Shown piece after piece: positions 1-6,613 of a DNA stretch of 7,039 nucleotides. Positions within the stretch are counted from its first letter, which is position 1; each line of letters starts with the position of its first letter. The stretch is from Oscillospiraceae bacterium (GTDB lineage Bacteria > Bacillota > Clostridia > Oscillospirales > Ruminococcaceae), in NCBI GenBank assembly GCA_017848155.1, contig JAGAKC010000333.1:1-7039 (forward strand), in the 5' to 3' direction. The notes under the pieces are model-generated. The model was given only the letters and a program-made list of their open reading frames with translations. It was not told the DNA's origin and ran no database searches. The position numbers and the translations under genes were made by a program.

Positions 1-41
1 CAGAAAGGAACTTGCTCCACGCACGGAAAGAAAGCGTGTGA
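1..41 (+). CDS. Possible 3' end of an upstream gene, partial
   Basis: Reading from base 3, twelve codons (ERNLLHARKESV) run to a TGA stop at 39-41. This stop overlaps the GTG start of the histidine kinase in a GTGA arrangement, the same kind of tight junction seen between the other genes here. A gene coupled just ahead of a sensor kinase is most often its response regulator, but the twelve residues are too few to show any family, so the identity is only inferred from context. The alternative is that the frame is meaningless and the kinase itself begins upstream of the window, because its own frame is also open back to base 2. Confidence 0.35.
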   Translation, partial: ERNLLHARKESV

Positions 42-1465
42 CGGCGAGGAGCTCCATCGCATGGCGCTGGATGGTGAACACGCTGAGCGTTGTCGGGGTG
101 CTGCTGGTGGTGGCGAATCTCTGTATCTACTACTTCACCCGTCAGTATTACTACGGCTCGGCGGAGAACTATGTGGTGTCGGAGGCCAATGCCACGGCGA
201 CCATCCTGTCAAGGCTGTACGAGGACCTTGCGGTGAACTACTCCTCCGAGATACGTGAGGTCATAGAGAGCTTCGATAAAAAGGACAGGATGGAGATGAT
301 GTCCGTCAACAAAAACGGCGAGGTAACTCTGTCGTCAAGCGGCTTCTCCCCTGACAGCAGGTACAACATGCCTGACTACGAGGCGGCGCTTCAGTCGGAC
401 GACGGCGTCGGTATCTTCGTCGGAATGGACGGCGGCGAGAAGATACTTGCCGTCACCGTTAAGATAGCACAGCCAAGCAGCACCTACAATGCGCTGCGCT
501 TCGTCACCTCCATGAGCGGCATCGACAGGCAGCTGTCCTCCATAATGCTGCTTGCGCTGGTCATAAGCGCAGGTATCGTACTGCTGGTGGTGTTCACGGG
601 TCTGTATTTCGTAAAGTCCATCTGCGTGCCGCTGGTGGAGATAAGCTCCACGGCGCAGAAGCTCGCAAAGGGCGACTTCTCGGAGCGCATCGCCATAAAG
701 AACAACGACGAGATAGGCGAGCTTTCAAGAGCGTTCAACGATATGGCGGACGAGCTTGAAAACTCCGAAGCGATAAAGAACGACTTCATTTCCTCCGTAT
801 CCCATGAGCTGCGCACGCCGCTCACCGCCATAAAGGGCTGGAGCGAAACGCTGCAGCTGGGCTATGACGAGGAAACGTTCAGAAAGGGCATGAAGGTCAT
901 CACCCGTGAAACGGGACGACTTGAGGGCATGGTGGAGGAGCTTCTTGACTTCTCCCGTATACAGAACGGCAAATTCACGCTGCAGATGGATAATACCGAT
1001 ATCATCGCAGAGCTTGACGATGCGCTGCTCATATACTACGACAAGGCAGGCAAGGAGAACAAGACGATACACTACAACGAGCCTGAATTCCTGTGCGTCG
1101 TTTACGGCGACAAGGACAGGCTCAGGCAGGTGTTCATAAACGTCATCGACAATGCGCTGAAATACACCGACGCAGGCGGCGTGATAGATATAACCGCCGA
1201 GCGTGACGAAAGCGTGCTGCGTATAGCGGTGGCGGACACGGGCTGCGGTATAGCGCCCTCCGACCTGCCGAAGGTCAAGGCAAAATTCTACAAGGCTAAC
1301 AGTACACGGCGCGGCTCGGGCATAGGTCTTGCCGTTGCGGATGAGATAATCTCCATGCACGGCGGCAGCCTTGATATAGACAGCGAGCTGAATGTGGGAA
1401 CAACAGTGACGATAACACTGCCGCTTGCAGGAAAGCGGGAAAGGAACGAGGCAAATGAGCAATAA
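38..1465 (+). CDS. Two-pass membrane sensor histidine kinase (HAMP, HisKA, HATPase)
   Basis: This is a sensor kinase of a two-component system that should autophosphorylate on a histidine and pass the phosphate to a response regulator. Numbered from the GTG at 38 (475 residues), a membrane segment spans about 13-33, an extracytoplasmic sensor region about 34-166 and a second membrane segment about 167-192. A HAMP linker follows at about 190-242, then the HisKA motif SVSHELRTPLT with His256 as phosphoacceptor. The ATPase domain shows the N box (NVIDNALKYT, Asn372), G1 (DTGCGI, 400-405) and G2 (GSGIGLAV, 426-433). The ATP lid is short (KFYKANSTRRGSGIG), as in many Clostridia kinases. The sensor region has no domain I recognise, so the signal is unknown. 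The start is uncertain: GTG 38 has only a weak GGAAAG seven bases ahead, but it overlaps an upstream stop as GTGA; the frame is open to the window edge. No response regulator lies downstream. The 3' end overlaps yqhQ by 11 bases. Confidence 0.95.
   Translation: MTARSSIAWRWMVNTLSVVGVLLVVANLCIYYFTRQYYYGSAENYVVSEANATATILSRLYEDLAVNYSSEIREVIESFDKKDRMEMMSVNKNGEVTLSSSGFSPDSRYNMPDYEAALQSDDGVGIFVGMDGGEKILAVTVKIAQPSSTYNALRFVTSMSGIDRQLSSIMLLALVISAGIVLLVVFTGLYFVKSICVPLVEISSTAQKLAKGDFSERIAIKNNDEIGELSRAFNDMADELENSEAIKNDFISSVSHELRTPLTAIKGWSETLQLGYDEETFRKGMKVITRETGRLEGMVEELLDFSRIQNGKFTLQMDNTDIIAELDDALLIYYDKAGKENKTIHYNEPEFLCVVYGDKDRLRQVFINVIDNALKYTDAGGVIDITAERDESVLRIAVADTGCGIAPSDLPKVKAKFYKANSTRRGSGIGLAVADEIISMHGGSLDIDSELNVGTTVTITLPLAGKRERNEANEQ
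1441..1451 (+). promoter_or_regulatory. Ribosome binding site deciding the yqhQ start
   Basis: The purine-rich run AAGGAACGAGG lies just ahead of ATG 1455, with AAGGA nine bases and GAGG three bases from it. It favours ATG 1455 over the in-frame TTG at 1425, which would add ten residues (MQESGKGTRQ) and has no comparable site. The run is inside the last codons of the kinase gene, which fits translational coupling. Confidence 0.6.
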
Positions 1466-2531
1466 AAACGAAAAATGCTGTAAAAAGACGAAGATAGGCG
1501 GTCAGGCGCTTATCGAGGGCATCATGATGAAGGGCGTTTCAAAGGGTGCCATGGCGGTGCGCCTTAAGGAGGGCGGCATCGACGTGGAGGAATGGGACCT
1601 CCCGAAGCCTAAGTGGTACAACAAGGCTCCGTTTATCCGTGGCAGCATAAACTTCGTCACCAGCATGAGCGAGGGCTACCGCCTTATGATGAAGTCCGCC
1701 GAAAAGAGCGGCATGCTGGACGAGGAGGAAGGCGAGGAGCCGACAAAGTTCGAGAAGTGGCTGGACGAGAAGCTCGGCGATAAGCTGACGGGAGTCATCA
1801 TGGCTATCGCTATGGTGATAGGAGTCGCTATGGCGGTGTTCCTGTTTGCTTTCGTGCCGACTGCGCTTTTCGACTGGATAGAAACGCTGATGCCTATGGT
1901 GCAGCTGGACGTGGACCCTGCGATACTGAAAACGCTGCTGCCCGCATGCGTAAGCACCGAAGGCGCAGTTATCACCGCTCCGCTGGATATCTCCATGTGG
2001 CAGGCGGTGTTTGAGGGCGTCATGAGGATGATAATATTCGTCGCATACATGGCGGTGGTGTCAAGGATGAAGGACATCCGCCGCACCTACGAATACCACG
2101 GTGCAGAGCACAAGACCATCGCATGCTACGAGGCGGGCGAGGAGCTTATCGTGGACAACGTGAAAAAGCACACAAGATTCCATCCACGCTGCGGTACGAG
2201 CTTCATCATCCTGTCGCTGCTGGTCAGCATACTTGTGTACACCGTGGTGCCTATCCAGCCGCAGGAATGGTTCGGTATAACGAACGGAGCGATCGCGGCG
2301 CTTGCGAGAGTTGCGATAAAGCTGCTGCTGCTTCCGCTGGTGGTAGGTATTGCGTATGAGCTGATAAGGATAGCAGGACGGCACACCAACATCTTTACAA
2401 GGATAATGTCCGCACCTGGACTCTGGATGCAGCGGCTCACCACCTGCGAGCCTGACGACAAGCAGATAGAGATAGCCATAGCGGCAATAAAGCCTGTGCT
2501 TCCCAGAGAGGGTGAGAACGACGAATGGTAA
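1455..2531 (+). CDS. yqhQ: YqhQ-like DUF1385 membrane protein
   Basis: This belongs to the YqhQ/DUF1385 family, which has no settled biochemical function and has been labelled a predicted metal-dependent enzyme. From ATG 1455 the protein has 358 residues. It opens with the family signature GGQALIEGIMMKG (15-27). Likely membrane segments are at about 111-135, 183-204, 246-267 and 279-304. Between the second and third comes the most conserved block, EYHGAEHKTI (213-222) followed by RFHPRCGTSF (241-250); His215, His219, His243 and Cys246 could form a metal site, which is inference. A charged stretch (about 88-110, DEEEGEEP and following) precedes the first membrane segment, and a polar loop of about 40 residues (140-182) separates the first two. 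A Cys-Cys pair sits at 8-9. The next gene, prmC, overlaps its end by seven bases; yqhQ next to prmC is a common arrangement in Firmicutes. The assignment is secure at family level, the role is not. Confidence 0.93.
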   Translation: MSNKNEKCCKKTKIGGQALIEGIMMKGVSKGAMAVRLKEGGIDVEEWDLPKPKWYNKAPFIRGSINFVTSMSEGYRLMMKSAEKSGMLDEEEGEEPTKFEKWLDEKLGDKLTGVIMAIAMVIGVAMAVFLFAFVPTALFDWIETLMPMVQLDVDPAILKTLLPACVSTEGAVITAPLDISMWQAVFEGVMRMIIFVAYMAVVSRMKDIRRTYEYHGAEHKTIACYEAGEELIVDNVKKHTRFHPRCGTSFIILSLLVSILVYTVVPIQPQEWFGITNGAIAALARVAIKLLLLPLVVGIAYELIRIAGRHTNIFTRIMSAPGLWMQRLTTCEPDDKQIEIAIAAIKPVLPREGENDEW

Positions 2532-3400
2532 GGCTTAAAGAGCTGTATGACAACATAGAGGCAAAGCTTTGCGACGGCAAGAGCGGCAACGACATTTTCG
2601 AGGCAAGATTTGAAGCTCAGTGTATAATAAGACACGCCACGGGAAAGGGTTACAGATCCACTATTCTCCGTGACCCCGATGCCGAAACTACGGACGAGCA
2701 GGCGGCTGATGCACAGGAAATGATCCTGCGCAGATTAAAAGGCGAGCCGTTACAGTACATCCTTGGCGAATGGGAATTTTACGGTATGAACTTCTGCGTC
2801 GGAGAGGGTGTACTCATCCCACGGCAGGACACCGAAACGCTTGTGGAGCTTGTGACGGACGAATACCTTAAAGACGGACTCGTCTGTGCCGACCTTTGCT
2901 CGGGCAGCGGCTGTATAGGAATAGCGCTCAGCCGTTTGTACAGGACGAGGATGCACTGCTACGAAAAGTCTGAAAAGGCTATGGAATACCTCACCCGCAA
3001 CATAGAAATGAACCGATTGAAGGTCAACGGTCTTGTCAGAGCGGTGCTTGCGGATGTGCTTGATAAAGCTGTTATTGAAGCGGCTCCGATGTACGATATC
3101 ATCGTATCCAATCCGCCTTATCTCACCGCAGAGGATATGAAGAACCTCCAGACCGAGGTGACCTACGAGCCTGAGATGGCGCTGTATGGCGGCGAGGACG
3201 GACTTTATTTCTACCGTGAGATATTGAAAGCGTGGAGCAAAAAGCTGAAAAAAGGCGGCCTGTTCGCCGTTGAGATAGGCATGGGTCAGGAAAAGGACGT
3301 TATGCAGATCTTCGAGGAAAACGGAATAGAGGCGCAGACAAAAAAGGACTACTGCTATATAGACCGTGTGGTGTACGGCAGGAAGCCGTTGAGTTGTTGA
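2525..3400 (+). CDS. prmC: Peptide chain release factor N5-glutamine methyltransferase
   Basis: PrmC uses S-adenosylmethionine to methylate the glutamine of the GGQ motif in release factors RF1 and RF2, raising termination efficiency; it acts in the cytoplasm. The 291-residue length is normal for the family. A helical N-terminal domain (about 1-75) leads into EPLQYILGEWEFYG (74-87) and VLIPRQDTETLVE (96-108), both family hallmarks; the second has Gln-Asp where the commoner form is Pro-Glu. The SAM-binding loop DLCSGSGCIG lies at 123-132 and the catalytic NPPY at 196-199, followed by the typical EPEMALYGGEDGLYFY (215-230). The ATG overlaps the yqhQ stop by seven bases, with the weak site GGTGAG eight bases ahead. 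The usual Firmicutes partner prfA (RF1, its substrate) is not next door; recA follows instead. Codon choice looks a little more AT-rich than in recA, by eye only. Confidence 0.97.
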   Translation: MVRLKELYDNIEAKLCDGKSGNDIFEARFEAQCIIRHATGKGYRSTILRDPDAETTDEQAADAQEMILRRLKGEPLQYILGEWEFYGMNFCVGEGVLIPRQDTETLVELVTDEYLKDGLVCADLCSGSGCIGIALSRLYRTRMHCYEKSEKAMEYLTRNIEMNRLKVNGLVRAVLADVLDKAVIEAAPMYDIIVSNPPYLTAEDMKNLQTEVTYEPEMALYGGEDGLYFYREILKAWSKKLKKGGLFAVEIGMGQEKDVMQIFEENGIEAQTKKDYCYIDRVVYGRKPLSC

Positions 3401-3431
3401 TAATTTCTGAAATAAACGGAGGAACTTGAAA
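3401..3431 (+). other. prmC-recA intergenic gap
   Basis: This 31-base stretch is the only true gap between genes in the window. It holds the recA ribosome binding site and no inverted repeat with a T-run that would act as a terminator. I see no GAAC-N4-GTTC LexA box of the Bacillus type here or in the adjoining end of prmC. A GATAAT at 3399-3404 resembles a -10 element but has no matching -35 at the usual distance. Whether recA has its own promoter cannot be settled from this sequence. Confidence 0.6.
3418..3422 (+). promoter_or_regulatory. recA ribosome binding site
   Basis: GGAGG is a full core Shine-Dalgarno match, the best in the window, as expected for an abundant protein. It lies nine bases ahead of ATG 3432. 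In-frame alternatives fit worse: TTG 3426 would be only three bases away and ATG 3438 fifteen. Confidence 0.8.
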
Positions 3432-4613
3432 ATGGCAATGGATAAGAAAAAGAATGCGGCGGCAAAGCCTGTCGTAAAGATCGTGGATCCCGAGGAGAAG
3501 AAGAAGGCGCTGAAAACTGCCATGGCGCAGATAGAAAAGACCTACGGCGCAGGCGCTATCATGTTCATGGGCGAGAATCGTCATATGGATATCGAGTGCA
3601 TCTCCACAGGCTCGCTGATGCTGGACCTTGCGCTTGGTATAGGCGGACTTCCCAAGGGCCGTATCATCGAGATATACGGTACGGAGTCCTCGGGTAAGAC
3701 CACCATCTCGCTTCAGGCTGTTGCGGAGGCGCAGAAGGCAGGCGGCACTGCGGCATTCATCGACGTGGAGCACGCTCTTGACCCCGTATACGCAAAGAAG
3801 CTGGGCGTTGATATCGACAACATGCTGGTGTCCCAGCCCGACACAGGCGAGCAGGCACTGGAGATAATCGAAACTCTCGTTCGCTCGGGCGCTATCGACA
3901 TCATCGTGCTTGACTCGGTTGCGGCTATGACCACAAGAGCCGAGATAGACGGCGATATGGGCGACGCTCATGTGGGCGTACAGGCAAGGCTCATGTCACA
4001 GGCGCTGAGAAAGCTCACCGCTGTCATCAACAAATCGAACTGCGTTGCCATCTTCATAAACCAGATAAGAGAGAAGATAGGCGTCATGTACGGCAACCCC
4101 GAAACTACCCCCGGCGGACGTGCGCTGAAGTTCTACTCCTCCGTGCGTATCGAGGTGCGCCGCGGCGAGCCTATCAAGGACGGCGCAGAGATAATCGGAA
4201 ACCGCACCAAGTGCAAGGTGGTAAAGAACAAGGTAGCGCCCCCCTTCAAGACCGCAGAGTTCGATATGCTGTACGGCGAGGGCGTTTCCAAGATGGGCGA
4301 GATAGTGGACACCGCCGTAGAGTTCGATGTCATCAAGAAGAGCGGAAGCTGGTTCAGCTATGACGATATGAAGATAGGTCAGGGCCGTGACAAGGTAAAG
4401 CAGTACCTGCTGGATAACCCCTCCGTCTGCGACGAGGTGGAGAAGAAGATAAGAGAGATATTCGCAAAGAACACATCGCTCCTTGCCGATACCGAGGACG
4501 AGGGCGAGGGTGTAGCGGAGGAGGCAGAGGAGAAGAAGCCTGCGTCCAGAAAGGCTGCCGCTGCCGAGGACGATGACGAGCTTGCGGAATTTTCTCCCGA
4601 GGAGCTTGACTGA
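3432..4613 (+). CDS. recA: RecA recombinase
   Basis: RecA forms ATP-dependent filaments on single-stranded DNA, drives homologous pairing and strand exchange, and triggers LexA self-cleavage in the SOS response. From ATG 3432 it has 393 residues. Visible features are the N-terminal region around [13 protein letters not shown] (35-47), Walker [10 protein letters not shown] (83-91), the [13 protein letters not shown] block (113-125), Walker B IIVLDS (157-162) and the L1 region with [17 protein letters not shown] (174-190). The L2 region [22 protein letters not shown] (208-229) and the [16 protein letters not shown] block (234-249) follow. Two positions that are proline in most RecA proteins, including E. 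coli P67 and P151, are threonine here (Thr84 in Walker A, Thr168 in AAMTTRAEI). The C-terminus (354-393) is strongly acidic, 17 of 40 residues being Asp or Glu. All catalytic motifs are otherwise intact, so it should be active. recX starts on the last base of its stop codon. Confidence 0.99.
   Translation: MAMDKKKNAAAKPVVKIVDPEEKKKALKTAMAQIEKTYGAGAIMFMGENRHMDIECISTGSLMLDLALGIGGLPKGRIIEIYGTESSGKTTISLQAVAEAQKAGGTAAFIDVEHALDPVYAKKLGVDIDNMLVSQPDTGEQALEIIETLVRSGAIDIIVLDSVAAMTTRAEIDGDMGDAHVGVQARLMSQALRKLTAVINKSNCVAIFINQIREKIGVMYGNPETTPGGRALKFYSSVRIEVRRGEPIKDGAEIIGNRTKCKVVKNKVAPPFKTAEFDMLYGEGVSKMGEIVDTAVEFDVIKKSGSWFSYDDMKIGQGRDKVKQYLLDNPSVCDEVEKKIREIFAKNTSLLADTEDEGEGVAEEAEEKKPASRKAAAAEDDDELAEFSPEELD
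4599..4604 (+). promoter_or_regulatory. recX ribosome binding site inside recA
   Basis: GAGGAG lies eight bases ahead of ATG 4613 and is formed by the Glu-Glu codons of the final EELD of RecA. Ribosomes finishing recA can thus re-enter at recX through the TGATG junction, which supports coupled expression of the recombinase and its modulator. Confidence 0.65.
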
Positions 4614-5263
4614 TGCTGATAACCGGGCTTTCGGTGTTTAAGGGCGATACCTACAAGCTGGAGCTTGACGGGGAGCTGACATATTTCATAAACAGCACCG
4701 TGGTGTCTGATTTCATGCTGAGAAAGGGCGGCGAGCTTTCGGGCGACGCTCTTTCGCAGATACAGCAGGCGGACACCAAGCGAAAGGCTAAGAAGCGTGC
4801 GCTGTATCTTCTCGGCACGAAGCAGTATTGCTACAACGAGCTTTACAGCAAGCTGCGCCGCAGCTATGACGAGGACGCCGCCCGTGAAGCGGCTGACGCT
4901 ATGCGTGATTACGGCTATGTCAACGACGAGGAGTATGCGCCGAAGCTTGCGGACTACCTTATACATACGAAGCGCTACGGTCTGCGCAAGGCAAGGTACG
5001 AGATGCTCCACAGGGGGCTTTCCTCAGAGCTTGTGGAAAATACCCTTGCGGAATTCTCCGACGAGGAGATATATGAGGAGATAACCGACCTGCTGGAGCG
5101 GAAATACTACGGGAAGATAGCGGACTATGACGACCGCCGCCGCACCATCGCCGCACTTGCAAGGCGAGGGTACGACTACAATGCGGTGAAGCACTGCATA
5201 GAGCGGCTGCTGGAAAGCTATGACGAGTATGAAGATATCGAAGAAAACGAGGAGCTTTACTAA
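4613..5263 (+). CDS. recX: RecX, regulator of RecA
   Basis: RecX proteins bind RecA filaments and usually limit their extension or activity. This one has 216 residues, within the family range. The N-terminal part (1-45) carries the Firmicutes-type ITGLSVFKGDTYKLELDGE pattern with a predicted beta-rich fold. Helical RecX repeats follow: the first around RALYLLGTKQYCYNELYSKL (62-81) and DYGYVNDEEYA (99-109), the second about 110-150 (KRYGLRKARYEMLHRGL), and a third about 152-202 (ERKYYGKIAD...RRGYDYNAVKHCIERLL). The tail after 203 is acidic (DEYEDIEENEELY). Start choice is clear: the TGATG overlap with the recA stop and the GAGGAG site eight bases upstream. The position directly after recA is the classic one and supports the call. 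The stop abuts the rimO start with no bases between. Confidence 0.95.
   Translation: MLITGLSVFKGDTYKLELDGELTYFINSTVVSDFMLRKGGELSGDALSQIQQADTKRKAKKRALYLLGTKQYCYNELYSKLRRSYDEDAAREAADAMRDYGYVNDEEYAPKLADYLIHTKRYGLRKARYEMLHRGLSSELVENTLAEFSDEEIYEEITDLLERKYYGKIADYDDRRRTIAALARRGYDYNAVKHCIERLLESYDEYEDIEENEELY
5249..5254 (+). promoter_or_regulatory. rimO ribosome binding site inside recX
   Basis: GAGGAG lies nine bases ahead of ATG 5264, again formed by Glu-Glu codons, here in the final EELY of RecX. The ten-base context CGAGGAGCTT is identical to that before recX (4598-4607), so both junctions use the same solution. Confidence 0.65.
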
Positions 5264-6613
5264 ATGAGCGATAAGAAAACTAAGGTTGCGATAGTGTCCC
5301 TTGGCTGTGCAAAGAATCAGGTGGACGCAGAGCAGATGATGGCAAAGATAGCGGACAAGGGCTTTGCATTCGTGCAGGAGCCGGGCATGGCGGAGATAGT
5401 GCTGGTGAATACCTGCGGCTTTATCCAGAGCGCGAAGGAAGAGGCTATAAACTGGATAATGGAGCTGATAAACCTCAAGGAGGAGGGCACGATAAAGCAT
5501 ATCGTGGTGACAGGCTGCCTTTCGGAGCGCTACCGTGAGCAGTTTGTTGAGGAATTTCCCGAGGTGGACGCTGTGGTCGGCATCTCGGACTACGGCAGGA
5601 TAGGCGATATCCTTGTGCAGGTGGCAAATGGCGAAAAGGTGTATGTTTTCGGCGAGAAGGAGAGCCACTCCATGGAGGGCAGGCGTATCATCTCAACGCT
5701 TCCCCATTACGCTTATCTGCGTGTTGCGGACGGCTGTGACAACTGCTGCACCTACTGTGCGATACCTGCCATCAGGGGCAGATTCAGGAGCCGTAAGATG
5801 GAGGACATCGTTGCGGAGGCGGAGCTGCTTGCAAGGGACGGCGTGAAGGAGCTCATCATCATCGCACAGGATACCACACGCTACGGTCTTGACCTGTACG
5901 GACGGCTTGCGCTGCCCGAGCTTCTGGACAAGCTGTGTGAGATAGACAGCCTTAAGTGGATACGTCTGCTTTACTGCTACCCCGAGCGCATCACGGACGA
6001 GCTTATCGACTGCATGAAGAGGCAGGACAAGATAGTAAAATATCTCGACATCCCGATGCAGCACTGCGACGGCGAGATACTGAAAAGGATGAACAGGAAG
6101 GGCGATGAAAAGTCCCTCAGAGAGCTTGTTGCAAAGCTCCGCCGTGAGATACCCGATATCACGCTGAGGACGACGTTCATCACAGGCTTCCCCGGCGAAA
6201 CGGAGGAGCAGTTCAACGCACTCGGCGAGTTTGCGGAGGATATGCGCTTCGAGCGCATGGGCGCATTTGCTTATTCCGAGGAGGAGGGCACAGCTGCGGC
6301 GTCCTACCCCGATATGGTGGAGGAGAATATCCGTGAGCACCGCAAGGACATACTCGAGGAGCAGCAGGACACCCGTGTGGAGGAGCTTTACACCGCAATG
6401 ATCGACAGCGAGATGGAGGTAGTCGTGGAGGGCTACGACAAGTATCTTGCGGAGGGCGGACTGTACTTCGGCAGGAGCGCCATGTTCGCACCCGAGATCG
6501 ACGGTATGATCTACTTCTCGGCGCCTAAGGAGCTGGGACTTAAGGTGGGCGACTTCACCAGCATAAAGATCTTTGATGTGATCGACAATAACCTTATCGG
6601 AGAGGCAATATGA
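5264..6613 (+). CDS. rimO: Ribosomal protein S12 (uS12) methylthiotransferase RimO
   Basis: RimO is a radical SAM enzyme with two iron-sulfur clusters that adds a methylthio group to a conserved aspartate of ribosomal protein uS12 (Asp88 in E. coli numbering). The protein has 449 residues, normal length. The N-terminal methylthiotransferase domain shows its three cluster cysteines in SLGCAKNQVDAE (Cys15), VNTCGFIQSAKEEA (Cys51) and TGCLSERY (Cys85). The radical SAM motif CxxxCxxC is Cys158, Cys162 and Cys165 within ADGCDNCCTYCAIP, with an extra Cys161 between. IRGRFRSR (170-177) and AQDTTRYGLDLYG (201-213) are typical of RimO rather than of the tRNA enzyme MiaB. The C-terminal TRAM domain covers about 370-445 and is thought to contact the substrate. 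It starts directly after the recX stop and its own stop overlaps pgsA as ATGA. rimO next to pgsA is a familiar order in Firmicutes. Confidence 0.97.
   Translation: MSDKKTKVAIVSLGCAKNQVDAEQMMAKIADKGFAFVQEPGMAEIVLVNTCGFIQSAKEEAINWIMELINLKEEGTIKHIVVTGCLSERYREQFVEEFPEVDAVVGISDYGRIGDILVQVANGEKVYVFGEKESHSMEGRRIISTLPHYAYLRVADGCDNCCTYCAIPAIRGRFRSRKMEDIVAEAELLARDGVKELIIIAQDTTRYGLDLYGRLALPELLDKLCEIDSLKWIRLLYCYPERITDELIDCMKRQDKIVKYLDIPMQHCDGEILKRMNRKGDEKSLRELVAKLRREIPDITLRTTFITGFPGETEEQFNALGEFAEDMRFERMGAFAYSEEEGTAAASYPDMVEENIREHRKDILEEQQDTRVEELYTAMIDSEMEVVVEGYDKYLAEGGLYFGRSAMFAPEIDGMIYFSAPKELGLKVGDFTSIKIFDVIDNNLIGEAI
6599..6602 (+). promoter_or_regulatory. pgsA ribosome binding site inside rimO
   Basis: GGAG, continuing as GGAGAGG to 6605, lies seven bases ahead of ATG 6610 and falls in the codons for the end of RimO (IGEAI). 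It supports the ATGA junction as the pgsA start. Confidence 0.6.

Noticed and set aside
61..258. Forward open frame nested in the kinase gene
   Set aside because: It overlaps the N-terminal coding region of a well-supported kinase in another frame and its product is low-complexity Gly/Leu-rich without a ribosome site. The nested forward frames at 906-1139, 2123-2359, 4797-5084 and 5613-5846 were dismissed for the same reason.
1425..1454. TTG start extending yqhQ by ten residues
   Set aside because: It lies deeper inside the kinase gene, lacks a ribosome site, and the added residues do not belong to the family's usual N-terminus; ATG 1455 is better placed.
2623..2628. Perfect TATAAT inside prmC as a promoter -10
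   Set aside because: No TTGACA-like element is found at the 16-18 base distance and it encodes ordinary residues within prmC, about 800 bases before recA.
3399..3404. GATAAT as a recA promoter -10
   Set aside because: Five of six bases match, but there is no recognisable -35 around 3376-3381 and no proper TGN extension, so it is too weak to annotate.
3386..3419. CCGTT/AACGG stem that could hide the recA ribosome site
   Set aside because: Only five base pairs enclose a 24-base loop, which is unlikely to be stable; chance is a sufficient explanation.
4036..4049. CGAAC-TGC-GTT as a LexA-like box
   Set aside because: The half-sites are three rather than four bases apart, the second half is imperfect, and it lies deep within the recA coding region.
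5735..5761. Extra cysteine within the RimO radical SAM motif as an altered cluster site
   Set aside because: The canonical CxxxCxxC spacing is intact, and I recall this CDNCCTYC form from other Clostridia RimO proteins, so it is not treated as a novel feature.
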